Positions 1 to 8,949 are shown, numbered from the stretch's first letter. The stretch: 40,370 bases of DNA from JANLUX01 sp031366005 (GCA_031366005.1 JANLZB010000043.1:1-40370); one strand, 5' to 3'. The notes: generated from the letters alone by a model not told the origin. Translations and numbers: made by a program.

Positions 1-130
1 GGTAGCCGGTCATACCGGTATTAAAACAAAGTTCACCGGTAGCAATTCCTTTAGCTCCGGCAGCTTTACCATGAAAAATTTTACCATCTTCAAGTAAGAG
101 AATAGCTGGGGATTTGTGAGTGTATTTCAT
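1..130 (-). CDS. carA: Carbamoyl-phosphate synthase small subunit, N-terminal part (runs off the window)
   Basis: Only the first 43 codons lie in the window; the ATG is at 130-128 and the gene continues past position 1. The translation contains LLLEDGKIFHGKAAGA and FNTGMTGY, which match the start of CarA (in other bacteria LVLEDGTxFHG and FNTSMTGYQE). CarA is the glutamine amidotransferase subunit that feeds ammonia to CarB for carbamoyl phosphate, used in pyrimidine and arginine synthesis. The glutaminase domain is C-terminal and not visible. A TAATTTTG -7 box ends about 6 bases before the ATG, so the leader would be very short. The identification rests on this N-terminal domain alone but the match is good. 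Confidence 0.88.
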   Translation of the reverse strand, partial: MKYTHKSPAILLLEDGKIFHGKAAGAKGIATGELCFNTGMTGY

Positions 131-136
131 AAAACA

Positions 137-144
137 CAAAATTA
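137..144 (-). promoter_or_regulatory. Bacteroidota -7 promoter box for carA
   Basis: On the minus strand this reads TAATTTTG, a full match to the Bacteroidota -7 consensus TAnnTTTG, just upstream of the carA ATG at 130. No clear -33 TTTG is seen. The predicted transcript would start within a few bases of the ATG. Confidence 0.4.
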
Positions 145-231
145 AGGAAAAGCCGGGGCTTGAAATTTATTAAACAGAAATGTTGAAAAAAACCATCGTT
201 AAAATTAAAATTCCAGGCAAAACTTGTTCAA

Positions 232-2028
232 CTAATGATGCATCACCACAAACATTTTCCTATAATTGTATTCCATATCATTTACTGTTAAGGTATAAAT
301 GCCGGAAGGAAGTTTTGATACATCAATTTCAAAAGAAATATCATTTGAAATAATTTCTTTTTCTATCACTTGACTACCTATTTTATTGAAAATTTTTATT
401 ACTGTTTTTCGCTCTAAATCCGGTAATGTAATTTTTAAATTGGAAGCAACCGGATTAGGTGACAACATTATCAAATTGTCATCAACATTAAATGCATTAA
501 TACTCACAGGAGTTTGTATTCTATAACTACTGGAAACTGTACATCCTATCGGAGTAATTGCAGTCACCGAATAATCACCCGGAACAGTCGCTATATATAC
601 ATTACTAATCGCGCCAGGAATAATTATTCCATTCAGATACCATTGCAAATTGGTGTAAGGTGTATTTACTGAAAGCGTATTGCCGTTGGCAATTATTTCA
701 AGCCCTCTCACAACCACGGTTATAGTAATATTATTGGTAGCAGCTATAGGACATGCATCATCTTTAACACTCACTACAAAATAATAAGGAGTGTATTCTT
801 TGCCGCAACTGTTGTAAGGATGCGCGCAATCAGTAATCCAGTTAAACTGCATTTGATGTGCAAGCTGAAAAGGCCCTTGAGGTGTGGGATTATTTAAATG
901 TGCACATGGAGGCAATGCACATTCGGTATAGGGAAACGCAGAACCAGAATCCATTTCAGAGCCAAACATGTCAATCCAGAACTGCTGCGGTTGCATGGAG
1001 TTTAAATCCTGTTCAAATTCGGTTATGTTCAATGAGAAGTTTATCGTATCGCCTACATTCACAGTATCAATATAAGAGGTGTAAAAACCAGTGTTTGGAT
1101 CCTGAAAAGGAGCAGGATTAATCTGCGGTGGATGATTAATAGTAGAACCTGTTGTTGCGACTACACCTGTACATCCACTTGCATGGAGGGTAATTAAAAT
1201 TTCCCTGCTCACTTCAGAAATAATTTGTCCGCATCGGTAAGAAGATGCTTTGATTGAAATGCTATAGTCTCCCTGAGGAGTACCAGCAGGAGGAAAAAAA
1301 GTGAATGATCCATTAAATGAATCAACCATAGGATTTCCAGGTAAAGGATTATTATAAGAATAAGGATTAACATATTGCAATGGATTTCCAGGTCCATTAC
1401 CGGGTGATCCATTATCATAAATATAATCAAACTTATAGCTCAGTGAATCATGGTCAGTGTCATAAGCAATAATATTGTAAGTATAATTATAGCCAATGCA
1501 AATGGCAGGCACCGGTTTTTCTGTAAGCGATGGCGATGAATCGAAACAAGGATTTGCATCCAGCCCATTGTAAGCATACATTACCGAACGAATCACTGTA
1601 TTAAATTCATTAACTAAATTATCTGCGTTTGCTCTGCAACATTCTGCATCCCAATAAAAAATCCATCCGGTTGGCGGAGGAGTACCTGATAATGTTACTG
1701 GATTGGAACGAAAAATATCCTCTTCCAAGGCACCTGCATATCCGTTTGGAGCACCGCAGGAATTTCCACAGCCGGGAGGAGTTAAATCGTTTACTGTAAT
1801 TAAATTTATGGGAATTGTAGTAAGAGAAGGATTCCCTGAAATATTAATATTATAAGAAGTCCAACCTAAAGGTATTCCATTGCAATCCCTGTACAATCTT
1901 AAATAAAAAACATACTGTCCATTGCCTTGACACTGCCATGTTATTTCTCCACCTTTAATATGAGAACCAAAGCTTAATGATGTGATAAAAAAGTTTAACA
2001 GGATAGTGAGTTTGATAAATGCTTTCAT
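232..2028 (-). CDS. Secreted surface protein with T9SS type A sorting domain
   Basis: The 598-residue product starts with a signal peptide (MKAFIKLTILLNFFITSLSF) followed by SHIKGGEITWQC, the HxxGGEIT motif found at the mature N-terminus of many large Bacteroidota surface proteins. I chose the ATG at 2028 over one eight codons upstream because it puts the signal peptide at the N-terminus. The last 78 residues (from LSPNPVASNLKI to KMFVV) form a typical T9SS C-terminal domain, so the protein should cross the outer membrane by T9SS and be anchored or released. The middle is rich in Cys, Pro, Asn and Tyr and looks like beta-sandwich repeats; no enzyme motif is visible. Its minus-strand neighbour upstream is a paralogue of the same layout. 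Specific function unknown. Confidence 0.8.
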   Translation of the reverse strand: MKAFIKLTILLNFFITSLSFGSHIKGGEITWQCQGNGQYVFYLRLYRDCNGIPLGWTSYNINISGNPSLTTIPINLITVNDLTPPGCGNSCGAPNGYAGALEEDIFRSNPVTLSGTPPPTGWIFYWDAECCRANADNLVNEFNTVIRSVMYAYNGLDANPCFDSSPSLTEKPVPAICIGYNYTYNIIAYDTDHDSLSYKFDYIYDNGSPGNGPGNPLQYVNPYSYNNPLPGNPMVDSFNGSFTFFPPAGTPQGDYSISIKASSYRCGQIISEVSREILITLHASGCTGVVATTGSTINHPPQINPAPFQDPNTGFYTSYIDTVNVGDTINFSLNITEFEQDLNSMQPQQFWIDMFGSEMDSGSAFPYTECALPPCAHLNNPTPQGPFQLAHQMQFNWITDCAHPYNSCGKEYTPYYFVVSVKDDACPIAATNNITITVVVRGLEIIANGNTLSVNTPYTNLQWYLNGIIIPGAISNVYIATVPGDYSVTAITPIGCTVSSSYRIQTPVSINAFNVDDNLIMLSPNPVASNLKITLPDLERKTVIKIFNKIGSQVIEKEIISNDISFEIDVSKLPSGIYTLTVNDMEYNYRKMFVVMHH

Positions 2029-2084
2029 TGTATGATTATGTAAGGACAACAAGATAGTAAAATAAAATAGAGGAAGAAGATAGT

Positions 2085-3596
2085 TTACTTTTTAACAAAT
2101 TTTGCACTGCTAATGGTTTTATTATTTTGAATGATTGCTAAATAATAAATTCCTTCTGGCAGCATATTGCAATTCAATTTAATTTGCTTCGGGTTATTAA
2201 AAATTTTTTTACGCAAAACAATTTCTCCAAGTGTGTTATAAACTAACAGCTGCTCATCAACATTATTCGAAAAATCATAATCTATCCAAAGCATATCTGA
2301 AGTTGGATTAGGATAAATTTTGATAGCTATGTTGTTAACCGGATAATGAACACCCACTGATGCAGAATCATACACAACAATGGTATAAGTAACATTAAAT
2401 GTTTTTGCAGGACAACCTCGGTCGTTAACAATTACACTAAAGTAATAGGGTAAATGACTTGCTTGTCCTGCATGTGTAGTCCAGCAAAAGGAACTTGTAA
2501 TAAGAGAATCTCCTGATGTATCAGGTAATGTTGCAACCGGATTATACAACAAGCTATCAAATAAATTTCCTGCTTTGGTTAGAAATAAACTGTCACCATT
2601 TGGATCAATAAAAGCTGGATTAATGCAAAGTGTTTGTCCTTCTAATACAGTATAAATACTTTGTCCGCTTCCGCTAAATGCTGGTGCAGGATTATTTGCA
2701 CAAGGAATATCAATCAACTGTAAATCTCTTCTTATTATTCCTATCAATGTTCCATTACGATATTCTCTTACCTCAAGAGCAACAACATAATATGCTTGTG
2801 TGTTCATATAGTAATTACTGATTCCTGTTGAAGAATCAATTCTTGCATACGTTCCTGTTCCGAAAGGTTGAGTAAGACTATAATTAGTTGCATAAGTTGC
2901 AGTAGGAATAGGCCACGGATAAAATAGAGGTGGATTCGGGTTAGGATTGGATCCATCTGATATGCCTGTAAAAGGTGCTACCAAACTATAAACAAGAGAA
3001 TCTCTATCAACATCATAAACAGTGTTTAATACAACCGTTGAGTCGTTTTGACAAAAATAAACAGGAGGTGGCGCAGCAAAGACGGGAGAATTATTCATAA
3101 TATTCGTTGGAGGAATAAATGCATAATAAGCCTGTCCATCATTACCGGGATTATCCAGATTTGCAATATTATTATTACGACAGCAACGATCAGTTAAAAG
3201 ATGATAACCACCATTGCTTGCCGGAACACTAATGATTTTTATGTACACTCCTTCTTCAATACATACCACTGTTGTAAAAGTACAGGAAGCATTGGAAGGT
3301 GGTGGCATTATAAATCGCTGGGTGGTTAAAGGCAATGTATAACTGCTAACTAAGATTTTGTCAGCATTGGGATTCAATGGATCTTCTTCATAAACTCCCA
3401 TATTCATATTATTAGGAAGGGCAGTACTTCCCGCTGAACAAAACCGATACACTTTTAATGTAATTTCATAATTAAAATTATTTCCGGTTGTTCCAAGGTA
3501 TTTATAAGTCATGTCACCACCCATTAAGTGAGTTGCAAAGGATGATTGAGATACAAGAACTAAAATTAAGACGAGAGCAGGTAAGATTTTTTTCAT
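2085..3596 (-). CDS. Secreted surface protein with T9SS sorting domain, paralogue of the next gene
   Basis: 503 residues. The signal peptide MKKILPALVLILVLVSQSSFA is followed by THLMGGDMTYKYLG, the same HxxGG(E/D)(I/M)T motif as the gene downstream. The C-terminus (IYPNPTSDMLWIDYDF to SSAKFVKK) is a T9SS type A sorting domain. Shared blocks include the DPNGDSL and VYDVDRDSLVYS segments, where the neighbour has YDTDHDSLSYKF, and Cys-Cys in TDRCCRNN against DAECCRAN. The two genes are 56 bp apart in the same orientation, so they probably arose by tandem duplication and may be cotranscribed. A TATCTTTA -7-like box lies just upstream. No catalytic motif is seen; a role in adhesion or the cell surface is inferred. 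Confidence 0.8.
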   Translation of the reverse strand: MKKILPALVLILVLVSQSSFATHLMGGDMTYKYLGTTGNNFNYEITLKVYRFCSAGSTALPNNMNMGVYEEDPLNPNADKILVSSYTLPLTTQRFIMPPPSNASCTFTTVVCIEEGVYIKIISVPASNGGYHLLTDRCCRNNNIANLDNPGNDGQAYYAFIPPTNIMNNSPVFAAPPPVYFCQNDSTVVLNTVYDVDRDSLVYSLVAPFTGISDGSNPNPNPPLFYPWPIPTATYATNYSLTQPFGTGTYARIDSSTGISNYYMNTQAYYVVALEVREYRNGTLIGIIRRDLQLIDIPCANNPAPAFSGSGQSIYTVLEGQTLCINPAFIDPNGDSLFLTKAGNLFDSLLYNPVATLPDTSGDSLITSSFCWTTHAGQASHLPYYFSVIVNDRGCPAKTFNVTYTIVVYDSASVGVHYPVNNIAIKIYPNPTSDMLWIDYDFSNNVDEQLLVYNTLGEIVLRKKIFNNPKQIKLNCNMLPEGIYYLAIIQNNKTISSAKFVKK

Positions 3597-3611
3597 TTGT
3601 TTAAGCTTTGG

Positions 3612-3619
3612 TAAAGATA
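3612..3619 (-). promoter_or_regulatory. Candidate -7 box for the minus-strand T9SS gene pair
   Basis: On the minus strand this reads TATCTTTA, one base off TAnnTTTG, 15 bases before the ATG at 3596. It lies almost back to back with the plus-strand box of the divergent oxidoreductase gene, in a 60-bp divergent promoter region. Confidence 0.3.
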
Positions 3620-3624
3620 GAATT

Positions 3625-3632
3625 TAACTTTG
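3625..3632 (+). promoter_or_regulatory. Bacteroidota -7 promoter box for the GlcD-like gene
   Basis: TAACTTTG matches TAnnTTTG exactly and lies 24 bases before the ATG at 3657. A TTTG at 3607-3610 could serve as the -33 element, but the 14-base spacing is shorter than usual. Confidence 0.4.
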
Positions 3633-3656
3633 TGAACACATTTCGAAAAAAAATAA

Positions 3657-5057
3657 ATGAATACCGTTTCCCTCACCAATAAAATTATTGATGATTTAAT
3701 AATCATTCTCGACAAAGAATATGTTTTTTATGATGCTGAATCATTACAACATTATGGTCATGATGAAACGGAAGATTTACATTTTGCACCGGAAGTTGTC
3801 GTAAAGCCCAGAACAGCAGAAGAGATTTCTTTGATACTTCAATTAGCCAACAAAGAATTAATTCCTGTTACTCCGCGTGGTGCAGGCACAGGCTTAAGTG
3901 GTGGTGCATTGCCTGTGCATGGAGGAATCGTTATTTCTATGGAACGTTTTAATACAATTATAGAAATTGATGAACGCAACTTGCAAGCGACTGTTGAACC
4001 AGGAGTTATCAATCAACATTTCAGAGATGCTGTGGAAGCAAAAGGTTTGTTTTATCCACCCGATCCTGCAAGCAGGGGAAGTTGTTTTCTCGGAGGTAAT
4101 TTAGCAGAGAGCGCTGGTGGTCCTAAAGCAGTGAAGTATGGTGTTACAAAAGATTATGTTTTGAATTGCGAAGTGGTTCTTCCAACCGGAGAAATTATCT
4201 GGACAGGTGCTAATGTTTTAAAAAATTCTACAGGATATAATCTCACACAGTTAATGGTGGGCAGTGAAGGCACATTGGGTATCATCACCAAAATTGTTTT
4301 TAAATTAATTCCCTTGCCTACGCAAAATCTGTTAATGTTAGTTCCGTTTTTATCTGCTGAAAAAGCCTGCGAAGCGGTCTCAGCCGTTTTTCGTGCCGGC
4401 TTCACTCCTTCTGCTATGGAATTTATGGAACGCGATGCAATTGATTTTGTGTTGCAATTTGTTGATGTAAAAATTTCGATCAAAGAAAATATCAAAGCTC
4501 ATCTCTTAATTGAAGTGGATGGAAATGATCTTGATGCTTTGTTTAAAGATTGTGAAAAGATAACAGAGCTGATGTATCAGTTTGAATGTGATGAAGTGTT
4601 GTTTGCAGATACTGCACAACAAAAAGCAGATTTATGGAAAATGCGTAAAAGTGCTGGTGAAGCTGTTAAATCACATTCTGTTTATAAAGAGGAAGACACT
4701 GTGGTACCGCGTGCTGAGTTGCCTGTTCTATTAAAAGGCGTAAAAGAGATTGGGATGAAATATGGTTTTCGTTCCATCTGTTATGGACATGCCGGTGATG
4801 GAAATCTGCATGTGAATATTGTGAAAGATGAAATGAGTGATGATGACTGGAATAATAAAGTTCCATTGGGCATTCGCGAGATATTTGAGTTATGTGTAAA
4901 GCTAAAAGGAACAATAAGTGGTGAACACGGCATTGGTTATGTTCAAAAAAATTATATGGACATTGCTTTCAGTAAAACACAGCTTGATTTGCAGAAAGGA
5001 ATTAAAAAACTTTTTGATCCCAATAATATTTTAAACCCAGGCAAAATTTTTGCGTAG
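3657..5057 (+). CDS. FAD-linked oxidase, GlcD / D-lactate dehydrogenase family
   Basis: 466 residues, the usual length for GlcD-type flavoproteins. An N-terminal FAD_binding_4 domain carries VTPRGAGTGLSGGALP (71-86), the PP-loop that holds the FAD pyrophosphate, and SRGSCFLGGNLAESAGGPKA further on. The C-terminal FAD-oxidase domain has YGHAGDGNLHVNI (376-388) and GEHGIG (422-427), with the metal- and substrate-binding histidines. Such enzymes oxidise a 2-hydroxy acid (glycolate, D-lactate or D-2-hydroxyglutarate) to the 2-oxo acid and pass electrons to the respiratory chain. No GlcE or GlcF partner is adjacent, which favours a stand-alone D-lactate or 2-hydroxyacid dehydrogenase. The exact substrate cannot be read from the sequence. 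Confidence 0.9.
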   Translation: MNTVSLTNKIIDDLIIILDKEYVFYDAESLQHYGHDETEDLHFAPEVVVKPRTAEEISLILQLANKELIPVTPRGAGTGLSGGALPVHGGIVISMERFNTIIEIDERNLQATVEPGVINQHFRDAVEAKGLFYPPDPASRGSCFLGGNLAESAGGPKAVKYGVTKDYVLNCEVVLPTGEIIWTGANVLKNSTGYNLTQLMVGSEGTLGIITKIVFKLIPLPTQNLLMLVPFLSAEKACEAVSAVFRAGFTPSAMEFMERDAIDFVLQFVDVKISIKENIKAHLLIEVDGNDLDALFKDCEKITELMYQFECDEVLFADTAQQKADLWKMRKSAGEAVKSHSVYKEEDTVVPRAELPVLLKGVKEIGMKYGFRSICYGHAGDGNLHVNIVKDEMSDDDWNNKVPLGIREIFELCVKLKGTISGEHGIGYVQKNYMDIAFSKTQLDLQKGIKKLFDPNNILNPGKIFA

Positions 5058-5125
5058 AAGTAAATTATCTTATTTATCTAAATAAAATATTCATATTTTT
5101 TCATATTAACCATGGCATACCAGGC

Positions 5126-5824
5126 ATGAATTATAAAAAATATTCTCTTTTTTTTATAATGCTGATAGTTCACATTTGCGGCAACGCACAGATAAAGCAT
5201 CCACAATTTAAAATTGGTATTGAAGGAGGTCCGGGGTTAACACATTTAAGAGGGAATGATTATATAGAAGCCAATTATAAGAATACAATAGGTTATGCTG
5301 CCGGTTTATCATTTCAAATCAGGGTACCTAAAAGTATTTTTTCTTTTAAGAGCAATATTTTCTTCGAGCGTAAAGGAGCTATCAGTGATGATCTTTTTTT
5401 TGTCAATTCCAGTGGTAACGTAACAGGTGTTTCTCATAATAAAATTTCACTAACATATATTACTATCCCGGCTATGTTACGTATCAACACCAATACGAAA
5501 TTGAGTTTTTTTATGAATGCAGGCGGGTATGTTGGTTTTCTTTTGAAAGAAGAAGATATTGTTGGAGCGAAGGGTACACTGGCTGAAAATAAAGTTGATA
5601 ATACTGCAAATAATAACAAACTTGATGGCGGATTTTGTGTTGGAGGTGGGTTTATCATTCCCGTTTTAGAAAAATTTACTGCTTCTTTTGAGATACGTGA
5701 TAACATTGGTGTTTATGATATCAATAACACTCCACATACAAAAGGAGGAACGGTACAAACTAACTCGTTAAATTTATTAGCCGGCTTTTCATACCTGTTG
5801 GAAAGAAAATACAGGAGAAGATAG
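5126..5824 (+). CDS. Outer membrane beta-barrel protein, PorT-like family
   Basis: 232 residues with a signal peptide (MNYKKYSLFFIMLIVHICGNAQ). The mature part opens with FKIGIEGGPGLTHLRG, the GxxGGxxxS/T pattern that starts small Bacteroidota OMP_b-brl barrels. Alternating hydrophobic strands follow (GYAAGLSFQIRV, TYITIPAMLRIN, LSFFMNAGGYVGFLL, FTASFEIRDNIGVYD, SLNLLAGFSYLLERKY), enough for about eight strands. It lies 68 bp after the oxidoreductase gene on the same strand; no functional link is apparent. The role is unknown beyond a likely outer-membrane location. Confidence 0.75.
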   Translation: MNYKKYSLFFIMLIVHICGNAQIKHPQFKIGIEGGPGLTHLRGNDYIEANYKNTIGYAAGLSFQIRVPKSIFSFKSNIFFERKGAISDDLFFVNSSGNVTGVSHNKISLTYITIPAMLRINTNTKLSFFMNAGGYVGFLLKEEDIVGAKGTLAENKVDNTANNNKLDGGFCVGGGFIIPVLEKFTASFEIRDNIGVYDINNTPHTKGGTVQTNSLNLLAGFSYLLERKYRRR

Positions 5825-5864
5825 TTAAGTGTCTTAATTGTATATTACAAATCACAATATCATT

Positions 5865-7088
5865 TTATTCAAACAAATTCAGCTGTTGATTTTTATTCGG
5901 TGGCTTGGCTTTTCCGAACACCGTTCTTCCACCGTACTTATATGACTCAGCTCTTTCCTTTGCAATCACTTCATTAAAATTTGCATTTGGTTCAAAGTCA
6001 TTTTCCATTGCCTGTGCCACTATTGTGAGATTCTTGATGGCTTCTTTCTTTTCAGTGTCTCCGATCTTTGCCTTCTCCACTGAATTTTTCAAAAGCTCAA
6101 TCGTATCATCATAAACTTTTGTAGGAACAGGGAATGGATGTCCGTCCTTACCACCATGTGCAAAAGAAAATCTTGCAGGATCATCAAAACGTGTGGGAGC
6201 ACCATGAATCACTTCACTAACTAAAGCCAGTGATTGAATGGTTCGCGGACCAACACCTTGCAACATTAATAATGATTCAAAATCTTTTGGTTGCGTTTCA
6301 TGTGCAAGTGCCAGCACCGCGCCAAGGCGTTTCAGGTTAACATCCTTAGCACGCACTTCATGATGAGATGGCATTAATATGTTTCCGATGTCGGAGAGTG
6401 TTAATATGGTTTCCTGCTGAACAATATCAAGCATACTGTTGCGTGCTTTGTCAGCTTTGCTGTCAGTAAGATTAAGTATTACTCCCTGATTTTTTCCATA
6501 GATAAAAGTGTGAGGATCATTAATGAATGAATCAATTTGTAAAGAATGCCAGTGATACCTGCGAGCCATTCCGTTTGCACCATTCATTCCTTGCTGAACA
6601 ACAGCCCACTCGCCTTCATCGGTAACAATAAATGAATGCAGGTATAATTGAAATCCATCCTGAATGGCGGTGTTATCCACTTTTGCACTTAGTTTGCTGT
6701 TTCTAACCAATGCATCACCATCGAGACCTGTCCGGTCTGACAGCGCCATCAACTCTGCCGGTGTTTGTTTTGAATGTTTACCTTTTCCGCCACAGATATA
6801 AATTCCCAACTCACGAAACTTTGGATTGATTGCTTTCTTCAACGCACCCATTACTGAAGTGGTGATACCTGACGAATGCCAATCCATTCCAAGCACAGAA
6901 CCAAAAGCCTGAAACCATTTAGGATCGCTTAAACGCGAGAGAACTGCTGACTTGCCGTAATCTAAAATAATTGATTCAATAATGGCCCCTCCGAGTTTGT
7001 TCATTCGCTCAGCAAGCCATGGCGGAACTTTACCATAATGCAGAGGAAGATCAGCATAACGTGTTGAATTAAAATAAAGTTTTGGCAT
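5865..7088 (-). CDS. DUF763 family protein with helix-hairpin-helix and C-terminal clamp-binding-like motif
   Basis: 407 residues, about the usual size for DUF763. The N-terminus (YADLPLHYGKVPPWLAERM), HSSGITTSVMGALK (71-84), IYICGGKGKHSKQTP (96-110) and the block QLYLHSFIVTDEGEWAVVQQG (147-167) are features I associate with this uncharacterised family. LLMLQGVGPRTIQSLALVSE (273-292) has the LxGVGPxT hairpin of a DNA-binding helix-hairpin-helix. His-rich YHWHS (178-182) and HH (242-243) could bind metal. The final residues are QQLNLFE; QLNLF (402-406) fits the QLxLF consensus of bacterial sliding-clamp ligands. Family function is unknown; a DNA-repair or processing role is inferred. It is followed on the minus strand by no close neighbour (convergent with the barrel gene), and the hydrolase gene lies upstream. 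Confidence 0.82.
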   Translation of the reverse strand: MPKLYFNSTRYADLPLHYGKVPPWLAERMNKLGGAIIESIILDYGKSAVLSRLSDPKWFQAFGSVLGMDWHSSGITTSVMGALKKAINPKFRELGIYICGGKGKHSKQTPAELMALSDRTGLDGDALVRNSKLSAKVDNTAIQDGFQLYLHSFIVTDEGEWAVVQQGMNGANGMARRYHWHSLQIDSFINDPHTFIYGKNQGVILNLTDSKADKARNSMLDIVQQETILTLSDIGNILMPSHHEVRAKDVNLKRLGAVLALAHETQPKDFESLLMLQGVGPRTIQSLALVSEVIHGAPTRFDDPARFSFAHGGKDGHPFPVPTKVYDDTIELLKNSVEKAKIGDTEKKEAIKNLTIVAQAMENDFEPNANFNEVIAKERAESYKYGGRTVFGKAKPPNKNQQLNLFE

Positions 7089-7121
7089 TATTACAAAGGT
7101 AAAAAACAGGGAGGAAGGATT

Positions 7122-7934
7122 TTATATTCCTTCTAAAAAAATCTTTAACAGATTATTAAATTCTTCGGGTTGCTCAACATTTGAAAGATGACCGGCTTTT
7201 AAAATGGATTTTATTGTTGAACCTTTTATTGCTGAATGAATTTTATCTGATTGATCATAAGGAGTTATTTTATCTTCAATACCACAAATGATAAGTACAG
7301 GAACTATAATTTCGCTGAGTGTTGTACATTTTTCCCATCGCTGTGCAAGTGCTTTTAAAGTAGCTGTAACGGTGGCAGGTGAGGTGGAAAGAATTACATT
7401 TTGAATTCCTAAAACAATTTCCTTTTTCTCCTGAAGTATTTCATCACAAAAAATATTTTTAACAAATGACTCTGCAAATACACTCAATCCTTTGGATTCG
7501 ATCAGTTCAATAGTACGGTAACGTTTTTCTTTTGCTTCAGCTGAATCAGCAATACACTGTGTGTCTGCCAATATCATTGCTGCAAATCTTTCTTTGTAAC
7601 GATACATTGCATTCATAGCTATATAACCACCCATTGAAAGCCCGCAAATAATTGCTTTGGGAATTTCCAGAATGTCCATGAAATCAATCAGGTCATCTGC
7701 AAATAAATTAATACTGAAATCCTGTGAACCTATTTGTGATTTACCAAAACCGCGAATGTCATAAGCAATAACACGAGTAAAGGATTTAGCGAACTCAATC
7801 TGACCGCGCCACATTGATTTATCAAAAGGAAAACCATGAATAAAAATAAGCGGAATATTTCCTTCACTCAAATCATCATAACATACGATGAAATCATTTG
7901 CCTTACATTCTAAATTATAACCAGGAGTTCTCAT
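7122..7934 (-). CDS. Alpha/beta fold hydrolase
   Basis: 270 residues. The oxyanion segment FIHGFPFDKSMW (31-42), the nucleophile elbow GLSMGG with Ser100, Asp221 in ICGIEDKITP and His249 in KAGHLSNVEQPEEF give a complete catalytic triad of the 3-oxoadipate enol-lactonase / carboxylesterase type. The YDIRGFGKS motif (58-66) is also typical. No signal peptide, so it is cytoplasmic. Its stop is 33 bp from the start of the DUF763 gene on the same strand, so the two may be cotranscribed. The substrate cannot be deduced; the family includes esterases, lactonases and haloalkane dehalogenases. Confidence 0.85.
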   Translation of the reverse strand: MRTPGYNLECKANDFIVCYDDLSEGNIPLIFIHGFPFDKSMWRGQIEFAKSFTRVIAYDIRGFGKSQIGSQDFSINLFADDLIDFMDILEIPKAIICGLSMGGYIAMNAMYRYKERFAAMILADTQCIADSAEAKEKRYRTIELIESKGLSVFAESFVKNIFCDEILQEKKEIVLGIQNVILSTSPATVTATLKALAQRWEKCTTLSEIIVPVLIICGIEDKITPYDQSDKIHSAIKGSTIKSILKAGHLSNVEQPEEFNNLLKIFLEGI

Positions 7935-8019
7935 GAGTATAAAAATTTAAGCGCAAATATCCAATGAAATTAATCATTACAATTTGCGCTTATTTATTAA
8001 TAATAATAAAATGGAAATC

Positions 8020-8229
8020 TTAATTCTTTTTAGCTGTAGCTACAATGGCAATTCCACCAATAAGTAAACCAACCCCTAATATGGGTGACCAATTTACGGG
8101 ATGATTTTCTGTCTTGTTAATTTCAAGTGGACCAATGTCGGCTACTTTCTTTTTTGTAACCATATTAAATCCGGTGATGCCCATCATGATGGCGCCTAAT
8201 ATGATCAAAACTATACCAAGTGTTTTCAT
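8020..8229 (-). CDS. Small membrane protein with two transmembrane segments
   Basis: 69 residues. Two hydrophobic segments are visible: LGIVLIILGAIMMGITGF (3-20) and SPILGVGLLIGGIAIVATA (48-66), separated by a charged loop with the sequence DIGPLEINKTENHPVNWSP. I do not recognise a named family with certainty; short two-helix proteins with a GPLEIN-type loop are frequent in Bacteroidota. It is the last gene of a tight minus-strand cluster (20 bp after the OmpA lipoprotein gene), suggesting an envelope or stress role. Confidence 0.7.
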   Translation of the reverse strand: MKTLGIVLIILGAIMMGITGFNMVTKKKVADIGPLEINKTENHPVNWSPILGVGLLIGGIAIVATAKKN

Positions 8230-8249
8230 AATTTTTTGTTTTAAGTTAA

Positions 8250-8924
8250 TTATTTCACTTCTCCTAACTGACCGTTTTCAGCGGCTTTTTTTAATTTCTT
8301 ATTTGCAAATATTGCTACTTCCACTCTTCTGTTCTGCGCTCTGCCTGCATCATTGTCATTGCTTGCAACAGGTTGTGATTCGCCATATCCTGTCTCGGTA
8401 ATTCTGGAACCTGTAACACCTGCTGTTTTTAGATAACCCGCAACAGACTGGGCACGGTTAACCGAAAGTGTTTTGTTATGTTCATCACTTCCTGTATTAT
8501 CCGTATGGCCTTCAATTAATATGTTGGTATCATCATATTTCTTTAAGATATTACTCAGATTCTGAAGATTTGTTTTTGATGGATCTGTTAATGCATAACT
8601 ATCAATGTTAAAAAGCAATCCTGAATCGAAAGTGATTTTAATACCCTCACCCACTCTTGTTATGGTTGCACCTTTTAAGTCTCGCTGCATTTCAGCGGCT
8701 TGTTTATCCATGTAATTGCCAATGAGTGCACCGGCAGTTCCTCCTACGGCAGCTCCGATGATGGCACCTACAGCAGTATTGCCGGATTGATTTCCGATAA
8801 TCGCTCCAACTCCTGCACCGGCTGCACCACCAATAGCAGCACCTTTTTCCGTTTTATTCCACGTTTTGCATGAAGCTACAAGAAATAGTGCAGCTATTAC
8901 GATTACAACTTTCGGTTTAATCAT
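8250..8924 (-). CDS. OmpA family lipoprotein with glycine-zipper domain
   Basis: 224 residues. The lipoprotein signal ends LFLVASC with Cys19 as the lipid-attachment residue. Residues 28-70 are a glycine zipper (GAAIGGAAGAGVGAIIG and a second repeat), a segment that inserts in membranes. Residues about 95-210 form an OmpA C-terminal domain that binds peptidoglycan, with FDSGLLFNIDSYAL, IEGHTDNTGSDEHN, LSVNRAQSVAGYL and GYGESQPVASNDNDAGRAQNRRVEV. The protein should anchor the outer membrane to the cell wall. It lies 25 bp after the barrel gene, so they are probably one operon. Confidence 0.9.
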   Translation of the reverse strand: MIKPKVVIVIAALFLVASCKTWNKTEKGAAIGGAAGAGVGAIIGNQSGNTAVGAIIGAAVGGTAGALIGNYMDKQAAEMQRDLKGATITRVGEGIKITFDSGLLFNIDSYALTDPSKTNLQNLSNILKKYDDTNILIEGHTDNTGSDEHNKTLSVNRAQSVAGYLKTAGVTGSRITETGYGESQPVASNDNDAGRAQNRRVEVAIFANKKLKKAAENGQLGEVK

Positions 8925-8949
8925 TTAGATTATGTTTTTATTTAGGAGA

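Noticed and set aside
151..162. Short GC-rich palindrome AAGCCGGGGCTT as a terminator before carA
   Set aside because: The stem is only four or five pairs with a loop of two to four bases and there is no T-run.
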